Of a stretch of DNA of 64,000 bases, positions 44,758 through 54,986 are shown piece after piece. The translations under genes and the position numbers were made by a program. The stretch is from Burkholderia latens (lineage in GTDB: Bacteria > Pseudomonadota > Gammaproteobacteria > Burkholderiales > Burkholderiaceae). Position 1 is the first letter of the stretch. Each line of letters starts with the position of its first letter. The DNA lies in NCBI RefSeq assembly GCF_902499045.1, contig NZ_CABVPL010000019.1:45471-109470 (forward strand), in the 5' to 3' direction. The notes beneath the pieces are model-generated. The model worked only from the letters and a program-made list of their open reading frames with translations, made no database searches and was not told where the DNA came from.

Positions 44758-46077
44758 ATGACGCAAACCGCTTTCCGTTCCCAGCTGCTGACCTTCAACG
44801 GCGACCCGGCGCAGTCGAGCCAGGCCGCGAATCACGAGACCGACGGTCTGCTGATCGTCGACGACGGCAAGGTCGTCGCAGCCGGCCCGTATTCGCGCCT
44901 CGCCGCGACGCTCGCGCACGACGCGATCGTCCACGACCTGCGCGACAAGCTGATCGTGCCCGGCTTCATCGACACGCACATCCACTATCCTCAAACGGAC
45001 ATGATCGCGTCGCCGGCGCCCGGCCTGCTGCCGTGGCTCGACAAGTACACGTTCCCGACCGAGCGTCGGTTCGGCGATCCCGACCATGCGCGCGAAGTCG
45101 CCGACTTCTTCGTCGACGAACTGCTCGCGTGCGGCACGACGAGCGCGCTCGTCTACTGCACCGTGCACAAGCAGTCGGCCGACGCGCTGTTCGCGGCGAG
45201 CGACGCACGCAACGTGCGGATGATCGCCGGCAAGGTGCTGATGGATCGCAACTGCCCCGCGTTCCTGCGCGACACCGCACAATCGGGCTACGACGACAGC
45301 GCCGAGCTGATCGGCCGCTGGCACGGCAACGGCCGGCAGTTGTACGCGCTCACGCCGCGCTTCGCGCCGACGTCGACCGAGGCGCAGCTCGAGGCGTGCG
45401 GCGAACTCGCGCGCCGCCATCCGGACGTGTTCGTGCAAAGCCACGTCGCCGAGAACGTCGACGAAGTGAAATGGGTCGCCGAGCTGTTCCCCGGCCACCG
45501 CAGCTATCTCGACATCTACGATCGCTACGGGCTGCTGCGGCCGCGCGCGGTGTACGGCCACTGCATCCACCTCGACGACGAGGACCGCCGCCGGATGGCC
45601 GAGACGCGCACCGTCGTCGCGCACTGCCCGACGTCGAACTTCTTCCTCGGCAGCGGGCTGTTCGACTTCGACAAGGCCGGCGAATTCGGCGTGCCCGTCA
45701 CGCTCGCGACCGACGTCGGCGGCGGCACGTCGTTCTCGATGCTGCAGACGATGAACGAGGCGCACAAGGTCGCGCGGCTGTCGGGCCACCACCTGACCGC
45801 CACGCGGATGTTCTGGCTCGCGACGGCCGGCGCCGCGCACGCGCTCGATCTCGCCGATACGGTCGGCACGCTTGCGCCGCAGACCGAAGCCGACTTCGTC
45901 GTGCTCGACCCGCAGGCCACGCCGCTGCTCGCGCGCCGCACGAGACGTGCGGATTCGCTCGAGGAACTGCTGTTCGCGTTCGCGCTGCTCGGCGACGACC
46001 GTGCCGTGTACCGCACGTATGCGGCCGGCCGGCTCGTGCACGAGCGAGGCGTCACGCGCCGCGCTGCCGCCGCGTAA
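44758..46077 (+). CDS. guaD: Guanine deaminase
   Basis: A 439-residue zinc amidohydrolase that turns guanine into xanthine. The metal motif is FIDTHIHYPQTD, followed by the substrate-side YTFPTERRF, the FVQSHVAE His, YGHCIHLDD and the metal Asp in ATDVGGGTSFSML. It completes the purine-base cluster with xdhC and the adenine-deaminase-type gene. Confidence 0.94.
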   Translation: MTQTAFRSQLLTFNGDPAQSSQAANHETDGLLIVDDGKVVAAGPYSRLAATLAHDAIVHDLRDKLIVPGFIDTHIHYPQTDMIASPAPGLLPWLDKYTFPTERRFGDPDHAREVADFFVDELLACGTTSALVYCTVHKQSADALFAASDARNVRMIAGKVLMDRNCPAFLRDTAQSGYDDSAELIGRWHGNGRQLYALTPRFAPTSTEAQLEACGELARRHPDVFVQSHVAENVDEVKWVAELFPGHRSYLDIYDRYGLLRPRAVYGHCIHLDDEDRRRMAETRTVVAHCPTSNFFLGSGLFDFDKAGEFGVPVTLATDVGGGTSFSMLQTMNEAHKVARLSGHHLTATRMFWLATAGAAHALDLADTVGTLAPQTEADFVVLDPQATPLLARRTRRADSLEELLFAFALLGDDRAVYRTYAAGRLVHERGVTRRAAAA

Positions 46078-46152
46078 CGCGCGCGGGTTCGCGCCGCCCC
46101 GCCCCGGCGCATGCCGGAGCCGCCGGATTCGCGCCGCGCAAAGCACGCGTCG

Positions 46153-46161
46153 TGCTAGAAT
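46153..46161 (+). promoter_or_regulatory. -10 region of the manganese-riboswitch transcript
   Basis: TGCTAGAAT lies about ten bases before the conserved riboswitch core. Confidence 0.5.
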
Positions 46162-46167
46162 CCGGCG

Positions 46168-46293
46168 CTCATTGGGGAGTAGCCGCTCCGCTCGATGTCC
46201 CGCGCTCCCGGCGCGCATCGTGACGGAGGCGTCCGTCAACAGACTTGGCCGTTCGGCCATGGCGGACGCAGCCACCAAGGCCTGGCGAGACCG
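46168..46293 (+). promoter_or_regulatory. yybP-ykoY manganese riboswitch
   Basis: The class hallmarks are present in order: GGGGAGUAGC (46174-46183), then CGUCAACAGACUUGGCC, and CCAAGGCCUGGCGAGACC at the 3' side. This class senses Mn2+ and turns on Mn exporters. It lies directly before a GDT1/MneA-type gene. Confidence 0.9.
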
Positions 46294-46376
46294 ATGGTTC
46301 ACTGCGCGCCGCATCAGGGCCCGGCGCGCGGCGGATCGTCGCTCGCACGCACAACATCGGCCCGTGGAACCCGTAC

Positions 46377-46949
46377 GTGTCTCAAGCCTTCCTGATCTCC
46401 ACCGGCGCCGTCGCTCTCGCTGAAATCGGCGACAAGACCCAACTGCTGTCCCTCGTGCTGGCCGCGCGCTATCGCAAGCCCGTGCCGATCATTCTCGGCG
46501 TGCTCGTCGCGACGCTCGTGAATCACGGGTTCGCCGGCGCGTTAGGCGAATGGCTGGGCGTGCTCGTCACGCCGTCGATCATGCGCTGGGCGCTCGCGTT
46601 CTCGTTCATCGCGATGGGGTTGTGGATCCTCGTGCCGGACAAGCTCGACGAGGACGAAGCGAATACGGCGCGCTCGCGGCTCGGCGTGTTCGGCGCGACG
46701 CTGGTGGCGTTCTTCCTCGCGGAAATGGGCGACAAGACGCAGATCGCGACCGTCGCGCTGGCCGCGCGCTTCCAGGATTACATCGGCGTGGTGGCCGGCA
46801 CGACGTTCGGGATGATGCTCGCGAACGTGCCGGCGATCGTGCTCGGCGACCGTTTCGCGCACCGCCTGCCGACGAAGCTCGTGCACGGCATCGCGGCCGT
46901 GCTGTTCATCGTGCTGGGCGCCCTTGCACTGCTGGGCGTCGGGGTTTGA
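46377..46949 (+). CDS. TMEM165/GDT1 (UPF0016) family Mn2+ exporter
   Basis: A 190-residue inner-membrane protein with the two inverse copies of the family motif E-x-G-D-K-T: AEIGDKTQL near residue 15 and AEMGDKTQI near 118; about six membrane segments. The start is probably GTG 46377 (VSQAFLIS...), since no ATG fits. Members such as MneA export manganese, and the upstream Mn riboswitch supports this directly. Confidence 0.9.
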   Translation: MSQAFLISTGAVALAEIGDKTQLLSLVLAARYRKPVPIILGVLVATLVNHGFAGALGEWLGVLVTPSIMRWALAFSFIAMGLWILVPDKLDEDEANTARSRLGVFGATLVAFFLAEMGDKTQIATVALAARFQDYIGVVAGTTFGMMLANVPAIVLGDRFAHRLPTKLVHGIAAVLFIVLGALALLGVGV

Positions 46950-47013
46950 CGCAGGTTCGATGCGCGCCGGCAAGCGGCGCGGCTCGCACGGCCGCGCCCG
47001 TATCGCGATCGCG

Positions 47014-47715
47014 TTACTTCGCGAGCGCCGCGCCCGATGCCGGGGCTGCCGGCACCGCGCGCTCGTTCGCGGCCGGCGCGGCCGGCCCGCCGCGCTTGTC
47101 GACCGGCAGCCGCACGGTGCGGATCGCGCCGTTCGACAGCGGGAAATCGGCGAGCGCGCTGCGCGCGAGGAACGGCATCGCGTACAGCAGTGCGCCGTTG
47201 TCGCCGGTGGTGCGCGCGGTCACGTTATAGACTTCCTTGCCGGTCGCGCGCTCGGTGATCCGGATCCCGAGCGTGTAGTCGAACACCTGGTAGGTCTGCG
47301 CGACGTAGCCGGCCGGCATCCCGCCCCACGGCCCCCACGGGCCCCACGGCCCGCCCCGCCAGTACGGCCCGGGCCCCATGAACCACGGGTCGTAGTAGAC
47401 CGGCTGCGGCACCGTCACCAGATCGCTGCCGACTCCGTACGTCAGCCCGACGAGGTAACGCGCCTGCACGGCCGGCACCTGGCGGAACGCGTACGCAGAC
47501 AATTCGTTCGCGACGATCGGCTCGTACGTCGACTGCTCGATGCTGTGCTTCTGCGCGTCGGTGCGCGTGAAGGCGTAAGTGCGTGTCGCGTCGCTGCCGC
47601 TCCAGTCGGAGAAGGCCGTGACCTGTGTCGTCACATAGCTCGTGCAGCCCGCCAGCAGCGCCACGCACAGCACCGCCATCCAGCCCGCACCGCGTTGTAT
47701 CCATTCGCGTTTCAT
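47014..47715 (-). CDS. DUF4136 lipoprotein
   Basis: A 233-residue outer-membrane-type lipoprotein; the lipobox is LLAGC with Cys24 as lipid site. The DUF4136 domain follows (TYAFTRTDAQKHSIEQSTYEPIVANEL...), interrupted by a Gly/Trp/Pro-rich insert (PYWRGGPWGPWGPWGG). Function is unknown. Confidence 0.9.
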   Translation of the reverse strand: MKREWIQRGAGWMAVLCVALLAGCTSYVTTQVTAFSDWSGSDATRTYAFTRTDAQKHSIEQSTYEPIVANELSAYAFRQVPAVQARYLVGLTYGVGSDLVTVPQPVYYDPWFMGPGPYWRGGPWGPWGPWGGMPAGYVAQTYQVFDYTLGIRITERATGKEVYNVTARTTGDNGALLYAMPFLARSALADFPLSNGAIRTVRLPVDKRGGPAAPAANERAVPAAPASGAALAK

Positions 47716-47902
47716 GTCGATCCTCGTCGATCCGTCACCCGTTCGTCGCACCGCGCGAAGCGCACGGGATGCCGATAATACGCGGACTCCGGGAACCGGT
47801 AAAAAGTTCGCAGCGGCACGCGGCCGCAAGCCTTTGTACAATGGCCCGGTTCGCCCGGCCCGCGTCGCGGGCCCGATCCCCACTCCACCGACCTCGACGA
47901 CC

Positions 47903-50596
47903 ATGTCCGACAACGCCTCTTCCACCGTGATCCGCCGCGCCGACTACACGCCGCCGGCCTTTCTCATCGATTCCGTCGCACTCGAATTCGATCTCGCACC
48001 GGCCCGCACGATCGTCAGGAATACGATGCGCGTGCGCCGCAATCCGGACGCCGCACCCAACCCGCATCTGGAGCTGATGGGCGAAGCGCTCGAATTCCTC
48101 GGCGCGCAACTCGACGGCGCGCCGTACGGCGCGGTGCGCGCGCACGAGCACGGGCTCACCATCGAAAACGTGCCGGACGCGTTCGAGCTCACGCTCGACA
48201 GCGCGTGCGCGCCGGACCAGAACACGACGCTGTCGGGCCTGTACGTGTCGAGCGGCAACTTCTTCACGCAATGCGAAGCCGAAGGCTTTCGCCGCATCAC
48301 CTACTTCCTCGATCGTCCCGACGTGATGGCGTCGTACACCGTCACGCTGCGCGCCGACAAGGCCGCGTATCCGGTGCTGCTGTCGAACGGCAACCTCGTC
48401 GACTCGGGCGAGCTGGCCGACGGCCGCCACTTCGCGAAATGGGAAGACCCGTTCCGCAAGCCGAGCTACCTGTTCGCGCTGGTCGCGGGCAAGCTCGTCG
48501 CGATCGAGGAAAAGATCACCACCGGCTCCGGCAAGGAAAAGCTGCTGCAGGTGTGGGTCGAACCGGCCGATCTCGACAAGACCCGCCACGCGATGGATTC
48601 GCTGATCCACTCGATCCGCTGGGACGAGAAGCGCTTCGGTCTCGAGCTCGATCTCGACCGCTTCATGATCGTCGCGGTCGGCGACTTCAACATGGGCGCG
48701 ATGGAGAACAAGGGGCTCAACATCTTCAACACGAAGTACGTGCTCGCGAACCCCGAGACCGCGACCGACACCGACTTCTCGAACATCGAATCGGTGGTGG
48801 GCCACGAGTACTTCCACAACTGGACCGGCAACCGCGTGACGTGCCGCGACTGGTTCCAGCTGAGCCTGAAGGAAGGGCTGACGGTGTTCCGCGACCAGGA
48901 ATTCTCGGCCGACATGGCCGCGGGCGACGACGTCGCGTCCGCGGCGCGCGCGGTCAAGCGCATCGAGGACGTGCGCGTGCTGCGCCAGCTGCAGTTTGCC
49001 GAGGACGCGGGCCCGATGGCGCACCCGGTGCGCCCAGAGAGCTACGTCGAGATCAACAACTTCTACACGATGACCGTCTACGAGAAAGGCTCGGAGGTCG
49101 TGCGGATGTACCAGACGCTGTTCGGCCGCGACGGCTTCCGCAAGGGAATGGACCTGTACTTCAAGCGCCACGACGGTCACGCGGTCACCTGCGACGACTT
49201 CCGTCACGCGATGGCCGACGCGAACGGGCGCGATCTCGCGCAGTTCGAGCGCTGGTACAGCCAGGCCGGCACGCCGCGCGTGTCGGTGCGCACCGCGTAT
49301 GACGCGGCCACGCGCCGCTACACGGTCACGCTGCTGCAGGGCTACGGCGACGCGTCGCCGGCCGCGCGCGAGACGCAGCAAGGCCCGCTGCTGATCCCGT
49401 TCGCGATCGGCCTGATCGGCCGCGACGGCCGCGACCTGCCGTTGCGTCTCGACGGCGAAGCCGCTGCAGCGGGCACGACGCGCGTGCTCGAGTTCACCGA
49501 CACCGAGCAGACCTTCACGTTCGTCGACGTGCCCGAACAGCCGCTGCCGTCGCTGCTGCGCAATTTCTCCGCGCCGGTGATCGTCGAGTACGACTACAGC
49601 GACGACGACCTCGCGTTCCTGCTCGCGCACGACAGCGACCCGTTCAACCGCTGGGAAGCCGGCCAGCGCCTCGCGACGCGCGCACTGCTGACGCTCGCGT
49701 CGCGCGCCGCCGCGAACGAGCCGCTCGCGCTCGGCGAGAACTTCGTCGCCGCGTTCCGCCGCGTGCTGACGGATGAAAGCCTGTCGCCGGCGTTCCGCGA
49801 ACTCGCGCTGACGCTGCCTTCGGAAACCTATCTCGCCGACCAGATGGTCGAGGCCGATCCTGCCGCCGTGCATCGCGCGCGCCAATTCGTGCGCCGCCAG
49901 CTCGCGACCGCGCTGCGCGCCGACTGGCTCGCCGCGTACGACCAGCACCAGACGCCGGGCGCGTACGAGCCGACGCCGGAAGCCTCCGGCCGCCGCGCGC
50001 TGAAGAACCTCGCGCTCGCGTATCTCGCCGAACTCGAGGATCCGGCCGACGCGGTGCGCATCGCGACCGCACAGTACGACGCGGCGAACAACATGACCGA
50101 TCGCGCCGCGGCGCTCGGCGCGCTGCTGTCCGCGGCGGCGGCCGGCGCCGACGACGCGGCCGCGCGTGCGCTCGACGACTTCTACCGTCGCTTCGAGAAG
50201 GAAGCGCTCGTGATCGACAAGTGGTTCGCGATGCAGGCCGCGCAGCGCGGCACGCCGGCCCGGCCGACGCTCGCGAAGGTCCGCAAGCTGATGGCCCACC
50301 CGGCGTTCAACCTGAAGAACCCGAACCGCGCACGCTCGCTGATCTTCAGCTTCTGCTCGGCGAACCCCGCGCAATTCCACGCGGCCGACGGCTCGGGCTA
50401 CGCGTTCTGGGCCGAACAGGTGCTCGCGCTCGACGCGATCAACCCGCAGGTCGCCGCGCGCCTCGCGCGCGCGCTCGAGCTGTGGCGCCGCTTCACGCCG
50501 GCGCTGCGCGATCGCATGCGCGAAGCGCTCGAGCAGGTCGCGGCCGGCGCGAAATCGCGCGACGTGCGGGAGATCGTCGAGAAGGCGCTCGCGTAA
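47903..50596 (+). CDS. pepN: Aminopeptidase N
   Basis: An 897-residue M1-family zinc aminopeptidase. The exopeptidase motif is GAMENKG, the zinc motif HEYFHNW with the third ligand Glu 18 residues on in SLKEGLTVF, and the catalytic Tyr region NNFYTMTVYEKG. The C-terminal helical domain is complete. It degrades short peptides in the cytoplasm. The start is ATG 47903. Confidence 0.96.
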   Translation: MSDNASSTVIRRADYTPPAFLIDSVALEFDLAPARTIVRNTMRVRRNPDAAPNPHLELMGEALEFLGAQLDGAPYGAVRAHEHGLTIENVPDAFELTLDSACAPDQNTTLSGLYVSSGNFFTQCEAEGFRRITYFLDRPDVMASYTVTLRADKAAYPVLLSNGNLVDSGELADGRHFAKWEDPFRKPSYLFALVAGKLVAIEEKITTGSGKEKLLQVWVEPADLDKTRHAMDSLIHSIRWDEKRFGLELDLDRFMIVAVGDFNMGAMENKGLNIFNTKYVLANPETATDTDFSNIESVVGHEYFHNWTGNRVTCRDWFQLSLKEGLTVFRDQEFSADMAAGDDVASAARAVKRIEDVRVLRQLQFAEDAGPMAHPVRPESYVEINNFYTMTVYEKGSEVVRMYQTLFGRDGFRKGMDLYFKRHDGHAVTCDDFRHAMADANGRDLAQFERWYSQAGTPRVSVRTAYDAATRRYTVTLLQGYGDASPAARETQQGPLLIPFAIGLIGRDGRDLPLRLDGEAAAAGTTRVLEFTDTEQTFTFVDVPEQPLPSLLRNFSAPVIVEYDYSDDDLAFLLAHDSDPFNRWEAGQRLATRALLTLASRAAANEPLALGENFVAAFRRVLTDESLSPAFRELALTLPSETYLADQMVEADPAAVHRARQFVRRQLATALRADWLAAYDQHQTPGAYEPTPEASGRRALKNLALAYLAELEDPADAVRIATAQYDAANNMTDRAAALGALLSAAAAGADDAAARALDDFYRRFEKEALVIDKWFAMQAAQRGTPARPTLAKVRKLMAHPAFNLKNPNRARSLIFSFCSANPAQFHAADGSGYAFWAEQVLALDAINPQVAARLARALELWRRFTPALRDRMREALEQVAAGAKSRDVREIVEKALA

Positions 50597-50628
50597 CCGG
50601 CCGACGCCGACGATCGCCGTGTGCGATG

Positions 50629-50664
50629 AAGCCGGTGCCGCCTCATTGCGGCACCGGCTTTTTT
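50629..50664 (+). terminator. Terminator of pepN
   Basis: AAGCCGGTGCCGC/GCGGCACCGGCTT stem followed by T6, shortly after the pepN stop. Confidence 0.9.
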
Positions 50665-50877
50665 GTCGGCCGAATGCGCGGGGCCGGAGCCGGACGCTGG
50701 CCCGAGCGCGCCGCTGCGTCGGCGCCGCCAGGCTGGCTCGGCGGCGCCGCGCACGCCTGAACCCGCCCGGAATCGGCCGTCGCGTCATGTAACCGGACGA
50801 AAAAAGGCGGCGGGCCGGGAGGCGCGGCGGGTAAAATTGCGGCAATTCAAGGATTCTTTGGCCTCTCGGAGTCTGTC

Positions 50878-51891
<1,014 letters not shown>

Positions 51892-52100
51892 ATTTGCACT
51901 GCAGCACTGGACGGAGGCGCGAGACGTCAGTACAATCGCGCCTTCGCGATGTGGCCCTGACAGGCTGCATCGCAGTGAAGTGAAAGCGGGAAGTCCGCCG
52001 GATCGAAGGTTTCGCGAAGCAGCGGCAGCAAGCTGAAAAAATTTTCGCAAAACCTATTGCCAAGATCTCGGATATCACCATATAATTTCACTTCTCTGCT

Positions 52101-52176
52101 GCCGGTGTAGCTCAGTTGGTAGAGCAGCGCATTCGTAATGCGAAGGTCGTAGGTTCGACTCCTATCTCCGGCACCA
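52101..52176 (+). tRNA. tRNA-Thr(CGT)
   Basis: Complete cloverleaf with encoded CCA: acceptor GCCGGTG/CTCCGGC (with a G-T pair), D arm GCTC/GAGC, anticodon loop TTCGTAA (anticodon CGT), T arm GTAGG-TTCGACT-CCTAT. A perfect TATAAT lies about 16 bases upstream. Confidence 0.97.
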
Positions 52177-52182
52177 AGATAT

Positions 52183-52216
52183 AAAGGCCTGACAAGTGAT
52201 GCTTGTCAGGCCTTTT
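52183..52216 (+). terminator. Terminator of tRNA-Thr
   Basis: 14-bp stem AAAGGCCTGACAAG/CTTGTCAGGCCTTT directly after the tRNA, followed by T. Confidence 0.9.
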
Positions 52217-52441
52217 CTCTTTTCCGGCCGCGTTTCCGATACGCGGATCGTGCGCCCCCTCTTCCGCCCTCACCGCCGCTTTCGCTTGCAGGCAGCCCGC
52301 CCGACTCCCGCGCCGGGGGCCGCCGCTCACAACCATCGCCGGACCACCCGGCTCTGTCGCAAGCACCATGCGCACCTGGCTGCCGGGCGCACTCGAACGC
52401 GCGCTTCATCCGCACCCGTCAGCGGATCTTCAGGAGAACGC

Positions 52442-52495
52442 ATGACGGCCGCTACCGAACGCGACATCGCCTACACCGGTCTGCGCCGCGGATGA
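52442..52495 (+). CDS. 17-residue ORF coupled to the next frame
   Basis: Starts after a good SD (CAGGAGAACG) and ends in ATGA shared with the next start. Could be a leader peptide or the start of a frameshifted gene. Confidence 0.3.
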   Translation: MTAATERDIAYTGLRRG

Positions 52496-52773
52496 CCCGC
52501 ATCGACGAAATCGACGCGTCGCCCTTTCCTGCCCGCTTCGCGTCGATGGCGATCGACGCGACCGGCGATGCCGCGACCGTCACGCGGCTGTTAGCCGACG
52601 CCGCCGAAAGCCTGCCCGATACAGGCGCCGCAGCACCGCCGCGCACCATGCACATGATTCGGCATCCCATTCTTTCTTACGAATTCATTTCGCCGCCGAA
52701 TGTCTGTGCGCGGCGCGCCGTAGTCAGACGAATCCCCTGGAAAAACCCGTTAAGGGTGCATAACATTACTTAA
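52492..52773 (+). CDS. Possible small protein or gene remnant
   Basis: A 93-residue frame (MTRIDEIDASPF...). Its first 50 residues have normal Burkholderia codon use, while the rest is less gene-like. Not recognised; it may be the end of a decayed gene. The rest of 52217-52901 holds nothing I can support. Confidence 0.3.
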   Translation: MTRIDEIDASPFPARFASMAIDATGDAATVTRLLADAAESLPDTGAAAPPRTMHMIRHPILSYEFISPPNVCARRAVVRRIPWKNPLRVHNIT

Positions 52774-52901
52774 CGATTCCGACCCGTCTATCGCGTTACA
52801 TTGCGAAGGCGGCGCGGCGGGTCGCAGTGCCGCCTTCATGCAGCTTGCGGCGAAACAGCCGGCGTCCGGTTATGTCGACTCAACACAAGGAGAAGATCAC
52901 C

Positions 52902-53156
52902 ATGACTCATGGCTTGATTATGTGGCTCATCATCGGCGCGATCGCCGGCTGGCTGGCGGGCCTGCTCGTCAAGGGCGGCGGGTTCGGGCTGATCGTCGAC
53001 ATCATCGTCGGCATCGTCGGCGCGGTGATCGGCGGCTGGCTGGCCGGGCTGCTCGGCATCAGCATCGGCAGCGGCTTCATCGGTTCGGTGATCGTCGCCG
53101 TCATCGGCGCCGTGATCCTGCTGTTCGTGATCCGGCTATTCCGGCGCGCGGCCTGA
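52902..53156 (+). CDS. GlsB/YeaQ/YmgE family membrane protein
   Basis: An 84-residue transglycosylase-associated-type protein with three hydrophobic Gly-rich helices (IMWLIIGAIAGWLAGLLV, IVDIIVGIVGAVIGGWLAG, VIVAVIGAVILLFVI). The SD AAGGAG precedes it. Members are linked to envelope stress. A GC-rich hairpin (53168-53182) follows the stop. Confidence 0.92.
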   Translation: MTHGLIMWLIIGAIAGWLAGLLVKGGGFGLIVDIIVGIVGAVIGGWLAGLLGISIGSGFIGSVIVAVIGAVILLFVIRLFRRAA

Positions 53157-53238
53157 CGATCTTCTCGCGCGCCTTCGGGCGCGCTTCCGTTTCAGCATCG
53201 AAGCGGCGCGCGGCACTCGTCGCGCGCCGCCTTCCACG

Positions 53239-53721
53239 TCAGCGGCGCGTGCCACGCTGCAGCCAGCCGTCGAGCACGTCGGTCGTCAGCAATCCGCTGC
53301 GTGCTTCGCGCGTGCCGTCGCGTCGGATCCACACGGTCCGCGGCATTTCTCCACGCCATCCCGCATCGAGCGCCGCCCGCATACGTTCGGGCATCGGCTC
53401 CGCGTTCGCATACTGCGCGACCTGCGACGGCACGTTCATTTGCGCGAGCGCCTGTGCGATCGCCGTGCCGTTGTCGTCGTACGCGTCCATCGCGATCATT
53501 GCGAGCTGCACGTCCGGATGCCGGCGCTGCCACGCGACGAGATGCGCGGCGTTCTCTCGGCAGTATCCGCAATCGAGCGACCAGATTTCGACCGCGAGCG
53601 GCCGCTCATGCGTCGTCGCATACAGCTTCGAGACCTCGGCCGCGCGCAGCGGCTGCAGTTCACCCGCCCAGGCCGGCAGGCTCGCGAGCGCCGCACCGAT
53701 CCATACGATCCATCGTTTCAT
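53239..53721 (-). CDS. Exported thioredoxin-like protein
   Basis: A 160-residue exported protein with a signal peptide ending PAWA and a thioredoxin fold; the redox motif is Cys51-Gly-Tyr-Cys54 in SLDCGYCREN. It is the last gene of the copper-type operon, overlapping the BNR-like gene by ATGA, and may keep the Cys of its partners reduced or help metal handling. Confidence 0.85.
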   Translation of the reverse strand: MKRWIVWIGAALASLPAWAGELQPLRAAEVSKLYATTHERPLAVEIWSLDCGYCRENAAHLVAWQRRHPDVQLAMIAMDAYDDNGTAIAQALAQMNVPSQVAQYANAEPMPERMRAALDAGWRGEMPRTVWIRRDGTREARSGLLTTDVLDGWLQRGTRR

Positions 53722-54986
53722 CGCGTGCCCTCCACCGGGATCAGCCGGTAGCCGTCGTTACGCGTGCGCCACGACAGATAGACGCGGCCCGCATCGTCCA
53801 GCAGTTGCGGGTTGTCGCTCGCGCCCGACGTCGACGCGATCACGCTCGGCGCCGACCAGTGCTCGCCGCGATCGTCCGAGCGGCGCAGCTTGATCTGCAT
53901 CGTGTCGCCGTCGAACGCCTTCCACGCCAGCCACACGACGTCGCCACGCGCGGCCAGCGCCGCATGCGACGCCTGCTCGGCCGGCACCGCGGGATTCGCG
54001 CCGAACGCCCACGGCGTGCCGCGCGGCTCGCCGTCGGCGCCGATACGCGAATAGAACACGTCGGCGCGACCGTCGACGACGCCGAACCACGCGATATGGC
54101 GCGTCCCGTCCGGCGTGATCGCCAGCGCCGGCCCGTGCTCGGGGCAAGCCTCGACATGCCAGTTCGAGAACGTCGCACGCACCGGCACGACAGGCTCCGA
54201 TGCCGATACCGGCAGCACCGCGAGCGCATGATCGCGGATCTGCCCGGGGAACACGTTGCGCCATACGGCTTCGATGTGCCCTGCAGGGCCGATCGCCATC
54301 GCGATCCGGCAGCATTCGCACGTGTGGTCGATCACCTTGCGCTCGGGTTCGAACGACGCGCCGCCGTCGCGCGACACCGCGTAGTAGACGGCCGCGCCGT
54401 CGTACGCGTGCGCTGCCGCCTTCGCCGCGACGAGATCGCGCTTGTCGATCCATGCGATCGCGATGTTGCCGGCCGGATCGACGGCCATCATGTCGAAGCG
54501 ATGCGTGATCGCCTGCCGGTCGCGATGCACGGTGACGGGCACGCTCCACGTCGCGCCGCCGTCGAGCGAACGCGAGAAACGCACCATGCCGGTGTACGGC
54601 GCATCGAGCGGCATCGACCACGATACGTACACCGCACGGCCGTCCGGGCTCGTCGCGACCTTCGGCCGATTCTCCGCGCTCGTGTAGATCGGCTCCGGCA
54701 TCGCGTTCACGGTGACGGGCGCGGACAGCGTGCGGCCTGCGTCGTCCGAATGCGCGACGACGACGTGCGCGCCCTCGACCCACGCAACCCACAGCCGGTG
54801 CCGCGCGCCGAACGCGGCGCCGGTCGCGAGCGGCTGCTTCTGTTGCGCCGGTGCGGCTTGCATGCTCATGTGCGCGGCATGCGGATCGGCGGCTTTCGGC
54901 GCGTCATGCGCATCATGCGCGCCGGCGGACGACAGCGCCGCGAGCCACAGCGCGCAGCCCGCCGCGAACGATTTCACAGCGACCAT
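53718..54986 (-). CDS. Exported BNR/sialidase-fold protein
   Basis: A 422-residue exported protein with signal peptide (VAVKSFAAGCALWLAALSSAGA) and a His/Met-rich start (HDAHDAPKAADPHAAHMSM), a typical metal-binding composition. The rest is a beta-propeller with BNR-like repeats (SDDAGRT, SRDGGASF, SDDRGEHW). A CECC cluster (HTCECCRIAM) is also likely to bind metal. Sialidase activity is not supported. It starts inside the last 13 bases of the TonB receptor gene. Confidence 0.82.
   Translation of the reverse strand: MVAVKSFAAGCALWLAALSSAGAHDAHDAPKAADPHAAHMSMQAAPAQQKQPLATGAAFGARHRLWVAWVEGAHVVVAHSDDAGRTLSAPVTVNAMPEPIYTSAENRPKVATSPDGRAVYVSWSMPLDAPYTGMVRFSRSLDGGATWSVPVTVHRDRQAITHRFDMMAVDPAGNIAIAWIDKRDLVAAKAAAHAYDGAAVYYAVSRDGGASFEPERKVIDHTCECCRIAMAIGPAGHIEAVWRNVFPGQIRDHALAVLPVSASEPVVPVRATFSNWHVEACPEHGPALAITPDGTRHIAWFGVVDGRADVFYSRIGADGEPRGTPWAFGANPAVPAEQASHAALAARGDVVWLAWKAFDGDTMQIKLRRSDDRGEHWSAPSVIASTSGASDNPQLLDDAGRVYLSWRTRNDGYRLIPVEGTR

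Noticed and set aside
47735-50845. 1036-residue minus-strand frame antisense to pepN
   Set aside because: pepN on the plus strand has all catalytic motifs; the antisense product is Arg-rich without recognisable sequence.
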